Source: Johnsonella ignava ATCC 51276 (lineage in GTDB: Bacteria; Bacillota; Clostridia; Lachnospirales; Lachnospiraceae). From it: a stretch of 64,000 nt of DNA. A model generated the notes under the pieces. The model was not told the origin of the DNA. It made no database searches and was given only the letters and a program-made list of their open reading frames with translations. The stretch is taken from assembly GCF_000235445.1 (NCBI RefSeq), contig NZ_JH378833.1, positions 147,346-211,345 on the forward strand, written 5' to 3'. Position numbers and translations under genes: made by a program. Positions 9,743-18,182 of this stretch are shown here, piece after piece (the stretch's first letter is position 1; the number at the start of each line of letters is the position of its first letter).

Positions 9743-9765
9743 AAAAAGGGGACATTTCTGCCCCC
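9743..9765 (-). terminator. Intrinsic terminator of the LytTR/DUF3021 operon
   Basis: Read on the minus strand, a GGGG/CCCC stem with a nine-base loop runs straight into TTTTT, about 95 bp past the DUF3021 stop codon. Confidence 0.6.
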
Positions 9766-9859
9766 GTTGTACATGGTCTATGCTATTGTATCCTAAAATT
9801 TGTAATTTGCAAAGTACTTTTTAAATTTGTATTTTTTATTTTTATCCGGTTTATATTTA

Positions 9860-10318
9860 TCAGTCTCTATCTTTTTTAAGACCTTTATTAAGCTTTTGAA
9901 CTCTTGACTTCCATACAAAGTACTGTACTATCCAGATTATTAAAAATGCAACAACAAACGGACCTGTATACATTAAAAATCCCTTTAAGCTACGCTGCAT
10001 CCAACCCATAATATATGCTGCAGGCAGCATTATTACTGCCGCTCCGACAAAGTAAACAAAGCTTTGCTTTGCTATACTCCATGAATCCGTCTCCCATGCA
10101 AGAGAAAGTGCCGCAAACGCCGCCCCCATAAATCCGCATACAATTGTTTGTACAATTACAGCTGACAACTCACTGCCCATAGCTTCCGCCAGCCTCTGAG
10201 TAACACTGTAATAAGACCCTTTTCCTATAATCACTGAAATAATAATTGTAATCACATATCCTATACTTATGCCTATAGGAAAACCTATTAATGCTCTTTG
10301 TATAATATTTTTTTTCAT
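9860..10318 (-). CDS. DUF3021 family membrane protein
   Basis: About 152 residues with four predicted membrane helices (roughly 8-32, 52-74, 82-104, 116-140) and a basic tail. Matches DUF3021, a family usually encoded right next to a LytTR DNA-binding regulator, as here. By analogy the membrane protein restrains or senses for the regulator; this is inference. The frame extends to a GTG at 10327, but the GAGGTGAGG ribosome site would then abut it; the ATG at 10318 is chosen. The upstream stop (10329-10331) is only 10 bp away, so translation is coupled. Confidence 0.82.
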   Translation of the reverse strand: MKKNIIQRALIGFPIGISIGYVITIIISVIIGKGSYYSVTQRLAEAMGSELSAVIVQTIVCGFMGAAFAALSLAWETDSWSIAKQSFVYFVGAAVIMLPAAYIMGWMQRSLKGFLMYTGPFVVAFLIIWIVQYFVWKSRVQKLNKGLKKDRD

Positions 10319-10328
10319 TTTCCTCACC

Positions 10329-10769
10329 TCATATTCCTAAAACTTGCTTGATTTTGGCTACATATCGCCTTGAAACATAGGTAGTTGCACCATTTGTCAG
10401 CATAACGCATATTATGCCTGAAAAGCTGAGATCAAAGCCCTTAACTTTTTTTAAATTGATAATTTCTGAATTTGAAATCCGTACAAAGCTGCTTTTATCA
10501 AGTCTTTCTTCAAGCTCATACAGACGCAGGCGAATTACATATTTTCCTTGCTTTGTTGCGGCAATTACTTTTCCCGAATCTGTAAATATATGAACTATGT
10601 CATCTTCATCCAGTATTTCCACAAAATCATCTTTAAATCCCACAAGCATCCGCGGCGTTTCCTGTGAAATTTTTCTAATCAGAGCCTTTATATCCTGTGT
10701 TATCTTACTGCATATCAAAATAACCTCAGGCTCTTTGCATGAACTGTCAAGTTTAAGTTCAATCTTCAT
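10329..10769 (-). CDS. LytTR-domain transcriptional regulator
   Basis: 146 residues with no receiver domain. The C-terminal ~95 residues are a LytTR DNA-binding domain (DIVHIFTDSGKVIAAT, then ELEERLDKSSFVRISNSEIINLKKV and YVSRRYVAKIKQVL). Strong ribosome site GGGAGGAGG before ATG. Forms a two-gene unit with the DUF3021 protein. Such stand-alone LytTR regulators often control their own operon. Two AACCG direct repeats at 10821 and 10856 lie upstream, but their 35-bp spacing is not the usual LytTR spacing. Confidence 0.88.
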   Translation of the reverse strand: MKIELKLDSSCKEPEVILICSKITQDIKALIRKISQETPRMLVGFKDDFVEILDEDDIVHIFTDSGKVIAATKQGKYVIRLRLYELEERLDKSSFVRISNSEIINLKKVKGFDLSFSGIICVMLTNGATTYVSRRYVAKIKQVLGI

Positions 10770-11018
10770 CTTTTACCTCCTCCCTATGGTTTATAGTATA
10801 TGGATTTTAAATTTGTTTTCAACCGTTTTCCTCTACATGGTCGTATTTCACTCTTAACCGGTATTTAATTTTTTATAATAAAAAATAAGGGAGCAAAATC
10901 CCAGCCCCCATTTGTATTTATAACAATTCAATAAGTTTACTTTATAGCACTAACTCCCGCTGCAGTAACATAATCTCCGTAAGCTTATTCATTATTTTAT
11001 ACTTTATACTCCTGCGAA

Positions 11019-11699
11019 TCAGTCAAAAGTCTTTCGATAGTCATCAAATAAACAATAAAACTTTTCAAGTGCTTCTTCCTTATTTTCAGATTTAAACTCT
11101 AAAATTTTAAGCCAGCTGACATTTTCTTTAATATTATAAACCTGCCTTACAAAATTTGTAAAATTATGAGTCAAACCCTCAAACGGATGTTCTTTAGCTA
11201 TGCCATGTATTATTAACTCCGCTTTTATAAAACCTTTTATAAAAAAATACATACGTTCGACATCCTTGGTTCCAAGCCACATTCCGGGCCTTTCCCGCAT
11301 ATTTTCTATATGTGAACAAAGCAGATCGGGCTTTATCCCTTTTTCCTGCTTAGCATAGGATACGGCACCATTATCCTCCATAGAAAATATCTCTTTATTA
11401 TTCTCGTTTATAAAAGAATCAAGTTCATAGTAAAATCTTTTAAAAGCTGATTTATCATCTGCCGTTATCCATCTTAAGGCGGTTATCCATTGTATAGTTT
11501 CTAAAGCAATATTATGTCTTTTTTTAACAAAATCGCTGAACTCTTTACCGACAATATCGTCATTTATCTTATATACCGCTTCAGCCGCTGAAAATCCGAT
11601 AATATAAGAAACCAATCTTTCAAGATCCGCTTCACCCTCCATATATTCTAAAGGATTTGCTTTTATTTCGTATAATTCTTTTACTAACATACTGTTCAT
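11019..11699 (-). CDS. Unknown protein with two internal repeats
   Basis: 226 residues, no signal peptide or membrane helix, mixed charge, helix-rich. I do not recognise a named family. The two halves look homologous: residues ~8-98 (EIKANPLEYMEGEADLERLV..IIGFSAAEAVY) and ~128-224 (ENMRERPGMWLGTKDVERMY..IKGFIKAELII), each followed by a F-x-x-F-V-(K/R)-x-x-(H/Y)-N-I element and an aromatic C-terminal helix (FYYELDSF / FYCLFDDY). The second half keeps an RPGMWLG motif that is eroded to NPLEYMEG in the first. Stands alone. Small domains like this occur among immunity proteins of polymorphic toxins, but no toxin is visible nearby. Confidence 0.7.
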   Translation of the reverse strand: MNSMLVKELYEIKANPLEYMEGEADLERLVSYIIGFSAAEAVYKINDDIVGKEFSDFVKKRHNIALETIQWITALRWITADDKSAFKRFYYELDSFINENNKEIFSMEDNGAVSYAKQEKGIKPDLLCSHIENMRERPGMWLGTKDVERMYFFIKGFIKAELIIHGIAKEHPFEGLTHNFTNFVRQVYNIKENVSWLKILEFKSENKEEALEKFYCLFDDYRKTFD

Positions 11700-12005
11700 A
11701 ACTGTATTCTCCTAAAATTATATTTCACTTTATAACACTTTCTGGTCTATTATCATCTGCTACTTTTTCCGAAATGTCATATCTCAAACTTTTATTTGAT
11801 ATGCTAAGTTTATTCTTTATTGATAGCATAGTATCAATATTGTCGCTTTTTATCAATGCTAATCTTTTAAAAATTTATACAATTTCATTTATATTCACTA
11901 AATTTATGCTGACTTATTGCAAATTAATCCTTAAAATATACTCAAAATAAAGAAAGATTTTACTACTTTAATATCAAAATTTAAATATTAAAAAATCACT
12001 ATATA

Positions 12006-12054
12006 AAAAGAACTCCTGTTTTTAACTGCAATAAATTTAAACAAGAGTTCTTTT
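12006..12054. terminator. Bidirectional terminator after the polysaccharide deacetylase
   Basis: A 16-bp stem (12006-12021 with 12039-12054, one G-U pair) with A-runs and T-runs at its outer ends, about 50 bp past the deacetylase stop. The rest of the 405-bp gap 11700-12105 is very AT-rich with no other feature I can support. Confidence 0.8.
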
Positions 12055-12105
12055 ATATAATACAAAATTATTAAAATTTATTTTAATACAATTTTAAATC
12101 TGAAA

Positions 12106-13335
12106 TTATTTCCTAAATGCGCCATAGCTTTTACCTGTATGCAGACCGCCTCTATAGCTGGCAAGCTCAGTTACCGTAACAAGCTGATATCCTCTTTTTA
12201 CAAGCTCCGGAATTATAGTTTCAGAAGCATCCGCTGTAGGACCGTATATATCATGCATAAGAATTACATCTCCGTCCTTTACATGATTAAGCACCGCATT
12301 TATTGTGCTGCTTGCATTCTTAGTCTTCCAATCAAGAGTATCTATAGACCAAAGTATCGCCGGTTTACCTATTGTATTAAGCACGGAAGCATTTTTTGCC
12401 CCGTAAGGAGGTCTTACAAGTGAAGGCGAGGTGCCTGTAACCTCTATGACCTTTTGGTCGGTACTTGATATTGTACTTTTTATAGCCTCAGCTGAAAGCT
12501 TTGTAAGATTTTCATGCTTATATGTATGGTTTCCTATCTCACAGCCCATATCAAATGCCCGCTTCATAATTGTAGCATTTCTTCCATGTACATTGCTGCC
12601 TACAACAAAAAATGTCGCTCTGCCTCCGACTGCTTCAAGAGCATTTAATATTCTGTTGGTTACAGGAGCATTTGGACCGTCATCATATGTAAGTGCCACC
12701 ATAGGTCTGTTTGGATCTATATTTCTTCCCGACTGATTTTGAGGAGCGGCATTATTTTGAATCTCTTCAGGAACTCCGCCGTCTTTCGGCATAATCGCCA
12801 CCCTTACGGCATCTATATGTGTTCCCACTCCGTCAGTGCCTGCAGTCTCACCGTTTTTTACCCAATCCGTCCAGGTTCCTGATTGATAAACCCTTGTATA
12901 TATATCATATTTTGCTTCAAGTTCACCGTTCAGCCTTACCTTTAATGCCTCAATAGGGGCTCCGCTTCCGGGAAAGCCTGTTTCCGCACCTGCCTCAGCC
13001 CATTCAAGCCATCCGCTTCCGCTTGAATTTATCTGATACTGCACAGTTCCCGACATTCCTTCAGGCTGCTTTTCAAGACTTATCTTTATTGCAGTAGGAA
13101 ATACATTTTTATATGAAAGCACATGATTATCACTAATCCAGTTGCTCCAACCTATTGTATTATCAAAATGCCCGCTGTAAACGGCACCGAAGCCGTCCAC
13201 CTGTGCCTGTACGTCTGTACCGTAAGTACAGGAACATGTAGCAAGTCCCAGTAAAAATATAATTGAAAGTCCAACTATCCTCAATAAGTTTTCCTTTAAA
13301 ACTCCTAACAAATTTCTTTTTATGATATAGTACAT
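12106..13335 (-). CDS. Secreted polysaccharide deacetylase with ChW repeats
   Basis: 409 residues. An N-terminal membrane segment or signal peptide (~18-38, ending LGLATCSC) is followed by about three clostridial hydrophobic-W (ChW) repeats at ~45-190 (for example GWSNWISDN, GSGWLEWAEAGAETG, GTWTDWVKNGETAGTDGVG), found mainly in Clostridia and thought to bind surface components. The C-terminal ~195 residues are a NodB-type carbohydrate esterase 4 domain: TYDDGP, HTYKH, RPPYG, DTLDW and ILMHD are all present, so an active metal-dependent deacetylase of peptidoglycan or another glycan is likely. Single gene with its own terminator. Confidence 0.92.
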   Translation of the reverse strand: MYYIIKRNLLGVLKENLLRIVGLSIIFLLGLATCSCTYGTDVQAQVDGFGAVYSGHFDNTIGWSNWISDNHVLSYKNVFPTAIKISLEKQPEGMSGTVQYQINSSGSGWLEWAEAGAETGFPGSGAPIEALKVRLNGELEAKYDIYTRVYQSGTWTDWVKNGETAGTDGVGTHIDAVRVAIMPKDGGVPEEIQNNAAPQNQSGRNIDPNRPMVALTYDDGPNAPVTNRILNALEAVGGRATFFVVGSNVHGRNATIMKRAFDMGCEIGNHTYKHENLTKLSAEAIKSTISSTDQKVIEVTGTSPSLVRPPYGAKNASVLNTIGKPAILWSIDTLDWKTKNASSTINAVLNHVKDGDVILMHDIYGPTADASETIIPELVKRGYQLVTVTELASYRGGLHTGKSYGAFRK

Positions 13336-13598
13336 ATCATTTCACCTTTCTAAAATATAATAACTTTTATGTCGGATATTACCGAAACATATATCGTGAG
13401 TATATAATAGCATAAACAAATAATAAAGAATAGACTCTATATCATTACTATATCTTACATTACTCTTACAAAACCGAGGCCCGTTAATTTAGACAAATAT
13501 TTTATATAAGCACTCTCACATAGTTTGAAGCTTCAAAAGAAAAGCATATAATAACTCTTTCATCACACATTCTTATCCAAATAAATTTATCAATCCTA

Positions 13599-13627
13599 TT
13601 GACAATATCATAATATTGATATATCAT
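13599..13627 (+). promoter_or_regulatory. Promoter with overlapping palindrome before the PadR gene
   Basis: TTGACA (13599-13604), 17-bp spacer, TATCAT (13622-13627). The palindrome TGATATATCA (13617-13626) covers the -10 element, and ATATCATAAT occurs as a direct repeat at 13606 and 13621. PadR proteins usually repress their own operon, so these are reasonable operator candidates. Nothing else supportable lies in the 382-bp gap 13336-13717. Confidence 0.6.
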
Positions 13628-13717
13628 AATTATATACTATATTTATTTTATAATATACTACTTTTATAGATTATAAATATAGAACCTTAATCCAAAAATA
13701 AGAAAGGCGGTTATACA

Positions 13718-14266
13718 ATGTCATTATCACACGGTATTTTAGGCTTTTTATCCTATGGAAATATGACCGGCTATGATCTTGCAAAAGTATTCAATTCATC
13801 AGTCAATTTTTTCTGGTGTGCACAAAACAGCCATATATATCTTGAATTAAATAAACTTGAAAAGCAAGGTTATGTAAGTTGTGAACATATAATACAAAGC
13901 GATAAGCCGAATAAAAAACTTTATCATATAACTGAAAGCGGAAAAGAAGAATTTTTAAATTGGCTTTCAAAGGATTCATCAGAGACTGTTGAAAAAAATA
14001 AAAATGCATTTTTACTTAAGTTGTTTTTCTCAGGGGAAATGAAGCCTGAGGAAAGTATAAAAATCCTTAAAAAGTTTATAGATGACTGTCAAAAGTATTC
14101 TGACAGAATGTCATCAATACCTGAAAATATATCTAAAAACAGAGATGGTATTGAAGATTATAAGATATTATATTGGGAAATGACGGCAGACTTCGGATAC
14201 AGCTATATAAACTTATGTATAGAATGGGCAAAAAGATGTATACAGAAATTAGAGGTATATAAATGA
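13718..14266 (+). CDS. PadR family transcriptional regulator
   Basis: 182 residues. The N-terminal ~85 residues form the PadR winged helix (HGILGFLSYGNMTGYDLAKVF ... YLELNKLEKQGYVSCE ... KLYHITESGKEEFLNWL); the C-terminal half is the helical dimerisation domain of the long PadR subgroup. Preceded by AAGGCGG and the promoter at 13599. Its stop overlaps the start of the next gene by 4 bp (ATGA), so the pair is translationally coupled and the regulator probably controls that gene. Confidence 0.92.
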   Translation: MSLSHGILGFLSYGNMTGYDLAKVFNSSVNFFWCAQNSHIYLELNKLEKQGYVSCEHIIQSDKPNKKLYHITESGKEEFLNWLSKDSSETVEKNKNAFLLKLFFSGEMKPEESIKILKKFIDDCQKYSDRMSSIPENISKNRDGIEDYKILYWEMTADFGYSYINLCIEWAKRCIQKLEVYK

Positions 14267-16089
14267 AAGATGTTTTAACTGCAAATAATTTACATGCTAA
14301 TACAAAAGCTGCTGATAATACCGGATTAAATCCTGCTTTAAAAGTCCTTTTACTAAACGGAAGCCCCAAGGTTGAAAAAAGCAATTCACTGCATCTTGCA
14401 AAGGCATTTTGTAATGGCATAAAAGAAACCTGTAAAGCCGACATCACTCAGCTTGATGTATACAGGTTGAATATAAAAGACTGTCTGGGCTGTTTCCACT
14501 GCTGGAGCAAAACTCCCGGTATATGCTGCATACATGACGATATGGAATATGTACTGGCAAAAATACTTGAGTCCGATATTATAATATGGAGCTTTCCGCT
14601 TTATTATTTCGGTATACCTTCAAAACTCAAGGCACTTATGGACAGACAACTGCCGCTCAATCTTCCGTTTATGGAAAAGGATTCTCCAAGCGGAGCCCAT
14701 CCTCACCGCTATGATATGTCGTCAAAAAAATATGTTTTTACATCAACCTGCGGTTTCTTCACTGCACAGGGCAATTACCTTGCTGTAGATGAACAGATAA
14801 ATCATATGTGCGGGCAAAATACCTTTACCTCAATATACTGCGGTCAGGGCGAACTTTTTAATGTGCCTCAGCTAAAAAAAAGAACTGATGAATACCTGTC
14901 CTATGTACAAAAAGCAGGTATGGAATTTATTACATATACAGCCATAAGTACATCTACAAGAAAAAAGCTTGATGAGCTTCTTCTTCCCAGACAAATGTAT
15001 GAAAGCATGGCTGATGCCAGCTGGGGGATAGATAAAGGCAATATTAATGCAAAATCATTTACCGGTGCCTCGCCGATTTCAGCTCTAAAAGGCACAAGCC
15101 CGGAGCATGTAACTTCGACATCAGGCTCAGACACAAATACAGATAAAAAAAGCTTAAATCAAAATATTAAACCTGCTAAAAGCCGGTCCGAACACTCCGG
15201 TAAAGGACTTATATTTACTAAACAAATGTCAGCATTATACAATCCCTCATCATGGACTAAGGATATGGTACTTGAATTTAACTATACGGATATAAATGAA
15301 AAATATCAGATACTTTTAAAAAATAACGGATATAAGGTGATTGACAGTGATTTTGTAAAAGCAGATACTATAATCGAAACTCCGCTTGATGTATGGCAAA
15401 AAATAGGACTCGGCGAACTTGACGGACAAGAGGCGCTTATGCAGCATCTTTTTAGCGTAAAAGGTGATTTTTCAGTTATGATGAACTGGGATAAATATTT
15501 CGGCATAGGAACTGATGAAGGTAAAAAACCTGATAAATACAGCGAATCAAAAGCTTCAAATATGAATCTGCTGCTCATTCCATGGATTTTTATATGGATA
15601 TTCTTATCAATAAATCCTTATGCAGGCGGTATTTCAGGTATCCTTTTATGTTCCGTTATCCCCTTTGCATATATAAAATACAGGGGAACTCTATTTGAAT
15701 ATATAAGTATATTCTCAGTTTCCGCACTCTGTATTATGGCAATTACAGGAAAACCTCTGATTTATATAATCCCCCTTTCTTATATGATTTTTGGAATTAT
15801 ATGGACTGCCAGCACATTTAATAAAATCCCGCTCACCGCATATTATTCAAATAATGATTTTGGAGGTATAAAAGCCTTTAAAAATCCCCTCTTTATAAAA
15901 ACAAACAGGATACTTACAGCCGCATGGGGAATTTTATATCTTATAACACCCATATGGACCTATTTCCTTATTTTATCGGGTATAGGAGCATGGATAGGAG
16001 CGTTAAATTCAATACTCCCGGTATTTATGGGATTTTTTACAAACTGGTTCAAAAACTGGTATCCGGCTTACTACGCTTCAAAGGGATAG
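14263..16089 (+). CDS. Flavodoxin-like reductase fused to SCP2-like and membrane domains
   Basis: 608 residues with three parts. Residues ~26-235 are an NADPH-dependent FMN reductase/flavodoxin-like domain: LLNGSPKVEKSNS phosphate loop, a CLGCFHCW-x-C cysteine cluster, and WSFPLYYFGIPSKLKALMDR. A Ser/Thr/Lys-rich linker (~265-310) leads to an SCP2-like lipid-binding domain (~315-412). Residues ~430-600 hold five or six predicted membrane helices and no known family. Coupled to the PadR gene by a 4-bp overlap. PadR-controlled flavoproteins often answer to phenolics or quinones, but the substrate cannot be read from the sequence. The membrane fusion is the unusual part. Confidence 0.78.
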   Translation: MKDVLTANNLHANTKAADNTGLNPALKVLLLNGSPKVEKSNSLHLAKAFCNGIKETCKADITQLDVYRLNIKDCLGCFHCWSKTPGICCIHDDMEYVLAKILESDIIIWSFPLYYFGIPSKLKALMDRQLPLNLPFMEKDSPSGAHPHRYDMSSKKYVFTSTCGFFTAQGNYLAVDEQINHMCGQNTFTSIYCGQGELFNVPQLKKRTDEYLSYVQKAGMEFITYTAISTSTRKKLDELLLPRQMYESMADASWGIDKGNINAKSFTGASPISALKGTSPEHVTSTSGSDTNTDKKSLNQNIKPAKSRSEHSGKGLIFTKQMSALYNPSSWTKDMVLEFNYTDINEKYQILLKNNGYKVIDSDFVKADTIIETPLDVWQKIGLGELDGQEALMQHLFSVKGDFSVMMNWDKYFGIGTDEGKKPDKYSESKASNMNLLLIPWIFIWIFLSINPYAGGISGILLCSVIPFAYIKYRGTLFEYISIFSVSALCIMAITGKPLIYIIPLSYMIFGIIWTASTFNKIPLTAYYSNNDFGGIKAFKNPLFIKTNRILTAAWGILYLITPIWTYFLILSGIGAWIGALNSILPVFMGFFTNWFKNWYPAYYASKG

Positions 16090-16263
16090 ACATGGCTGTT
16101 TTATAATATTATACTGTATAGCTGCTATTTCTTAAATAAGATGTGTATGGACGGCACTGCAATTTTTACATAGGATTTCACAAAACTGCTTTTTCAAAAT
16201 AGACTGAAATTTCTAAAAATTCTAATTGGCTTAATAGATTAAAGCCTAAGACTAAATCCTATA

Positions 16264-16306
16264 AAAAAACTCCTAAATTCGGATATTTCCGGTTTAGGAG
16301 TTTTTT
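16264..16306. terminator. Bidirectional terminator between convergent genes
   Basis: A 14-bp perfect stem (16264-16277 with 16293-16306) flanked by A-run and T-run, between the plus-strand flavoprotein gene and the minus-strand permease gene. The rest of 16090-16359 shows nothing. Confidence 0.85.
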
Positions 16307-16359
16307 AAATTCAAAAATTGTTAAAGTTGCTGAATATAAATATAAAATCAGTATAAAGC

Positions 16360-17565
16360 TTAATCATTTTCCCTAAGTAAAAGCGCCGGTTCTGCAGAAG
16401 ACATCTTAATAAGTGAAAATAAAGAAGCAATAGGACCTAAAAGCGTACCGGCAAGTATTGCAGCAGCGGCAAGTATGAGCATCGGAGCAATACCGGGTTG
16501 TAAAAAAGGCATTTTAAGACTGTCGCCTACCGCCGGTGAAAACAGCAGTGCACATACAAGTCCGAATACAGTTCCAATCAAAGCCCCTGTAATATTAATA
16601 ATAAATACCTCAGACAAAACTATATTTCTAAGCTTTAATTTTGTAGAACCAAGTATTCTAAGCATAGCAAACTCCCTCTTTCTCTCCTTAAGAGACACAG
16701 AATATACCAGAATAAGCACACAAAAAGCCAGCAGCCATAAAAGTGCCATAAGCACATATACATATACCAGCATGCCTTCCATATTTTTTGAAACCTCCGA
16801 CATCATCTGTTTTGAAAGTATAGGGTATATACCGTCATTTTTAAACTCGGCTCTCAGGTTTTTAAGTACCTTTTCAGGATCTTCTCCTCTTTTTACCCTT
16901 ACCATAACGGAAGATATCATATTCTCATCGCCTGCATCGGGGGTCTGAATCAGCTTCTCAAATTCAACGGCAAGTTCCTTTGCCTGTTCTATACTCATAA
17001 ACACGGTATTGTCAAATCCCATACCTGTCTTTGCAAGCCTGCCTTTTATCTTAAAAGGTCTGCTGAAAAATTTAACCTCTTCATGTATAGTTCCCTCTAC
17101 ATTGCTGCCGACTATTACCTCTCCGTCCTTCAAAGGCAGCTGAGCCTGTTTTTCAAGCCATGGAACTACCGTAAAATCTCTGTCGAAGTCAATTCCTATT
17201 ATCTGTATCGGAAAAGAACAGCAGCTTGCACTTAAAGTTGCAAGAAACAGCTGCGGAGCCGCTTTTTCAACTCCCTCCGTCTTTTCTACTCTTTCCTCAA
17301 CACTTTTATCAAAAAAGAATGAATTCGGCTCACCTCTCAATATAGCTCCTGTAACCTTGCTGTCATAGCCTTCAGGAACCACTATTATATCTGCACCCAT
17401 CCGATCCGAAAGCGAGCTTATGCCCCTTTTAAGAGAATAAATCATAAAGCTCCCGAAAAACAGTATAAAGCACAATATACCTGTAAGTGCCATAAGTCCA
17501 TAAGAGCGTGCCGGTTTATTTTTTATGTTTCTTTTTGCAAGCCCGAATGTTCCAAGATTATCCAC
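16360..17565 (-). CDS. FtsX-like ABC transporter permease
   Basis: 401 residues with the MacB/FtsX architecture: one membrane helix at ~25-47, a large extracytoplasmic domain (~50-255), then three helices (~262-288, ~312-338, ~352-380). The first residues KRNIKNKPARSYGLMALT are the typical amphipathic entry. Starts at a GTG (17563-17565) behind AAGGAAGG. The FMN-binding lipoprotein gene lies immediately upstream, a pairing seen in Firmicutes where a third gene encodes the ATPase. No ATPase gene is adjacent here. Substrate unknown. Confidence 0.85.
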   Translation of the reverse strand: MDNLGTFGLAKRNIKNKPARSYGLMALTGILCFILFFGSFMIYSLKRGISSLSDRMGADIIVVPEGYDSKVTGAILRGEPNSFFFDKSVEERVEKTEGVEKAAPQLFLATLSASCCSFPIQIIGIDFDRDFTVVPWLEKQAQLPLKDGEVIVGSNVEGTIHEEVKFFSRPFKIKGRLAKTGMGFDNTVFMSIEQAKELAVEFEKLIQTPDAGDENMISSVMVRVKRGEDPEKVLKNLRAEFKNDGIYPILSKQMMSEVSKNMEGMLVYVYVLMALLWLLAFCVLILVYSVSLKERKREFAMLRILGSTKLKLRNIVLSEVFIINITGALIGTVFGLVCALLFSPAVGDSLKMPFLQPGIAPMLILAAAAILAGTLLGPIASLFSLIKMSSAEPALLLREND

Positions 17566-17599
17566 TTATAATAAAACCTTCCTTCAAATAAAACTTTTC

Positions 17600-18052
17600 T
17601 TATTTAGCATCCTTAAGTGCGGCATTTACAGCTTCCTTAAATGAAGCATAGGATTTTGTGGCACCGCTTATTGAGTCTACTCCGTCTATATTTTGAGCTT
17701 CTTTAAGTTTCTGAGGATATAACTTCGTATTTTTAACGGATTCCTGTGCCTTATTATAAAGCCCTTCCTGTCCGGCATCTTTTCCGTAGTTTTCATCCTT
17801 TTCCTTACCTTCTTTATCAAGATTTTGAACGGTTACTTCATCTATCTTTCCGTCTTTTACAGTGATTTTTACAGTGATTTTTCCGCCATAGTCGTCAACC
17901 GAACTTTCACCGCTGTACTCTCCGTCCTTATAAGTAAGCGCCTTTGCACCGTCTCCGCCGCTTTGTGCAGTTGTTTCTGCCGAATTACCTCCGCATGCGG
18001 TAGTTGATACGGCAAATACTGCCGCTATAATAAACAAACTTATCTTTTTCAT
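17600..18052 (-). CDS. FMN-binding domain lipoprotein
   Basis: About 150 residues. Lipoprotein signal MKKISLFIIAAVFAVSTTAC, then a short Gly/Ser/Thr linker and an FMN-binding domain of the NqrC/RnfG type, ending in DSISGATKSYASFKEAVNAAL; the SGAT Thr is where this family carries covalent or tightly bound FMN. The ATG at 18052 is preferred over the longer frame (to 18094) because it follows AGGAGG and begins the signal peptide. Likely extracytoplasmic redox partner of the permease encoded 34 bp downstream, or acceptor for extracellular electron transfer. Confidence 0.87.
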   Translation of the reverse strand: MKKISLFIIAAVFAVSTTACGGNSAETTAQSGGDGAKALTYKDGEYSGESSVDDYGGKITVKITVKDGKIDEVTVQNLDKEGKEKDENYGKDAGQEGLYNKAQESVKNTKLYPQKLKEAQNIDGVDSISGATKSYASFKEAVNAALKDAK

Positions 18053-18182
18053 AGATAATAATCCTCCTTTAAATATTTTTAAAATTATTTTCACAACAGA
18101 TTATAACACACATTTACCTTAAGTAAATATTTTATTAACATTTACTATATGTCTTACCTAATTTTAAACTGAAAACACTTAA

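Noticed and set aside
9584..9796. 70-codon plus-strand frame
   Set aside because: Runs through the repeat and the terminator; composition is intergenic.
10821..10860. AACCG direct repeats as a LytTR operator
   Set aside because: Spacing of 35 bp does not match the usual two-turn spacing and the match is only five bases.
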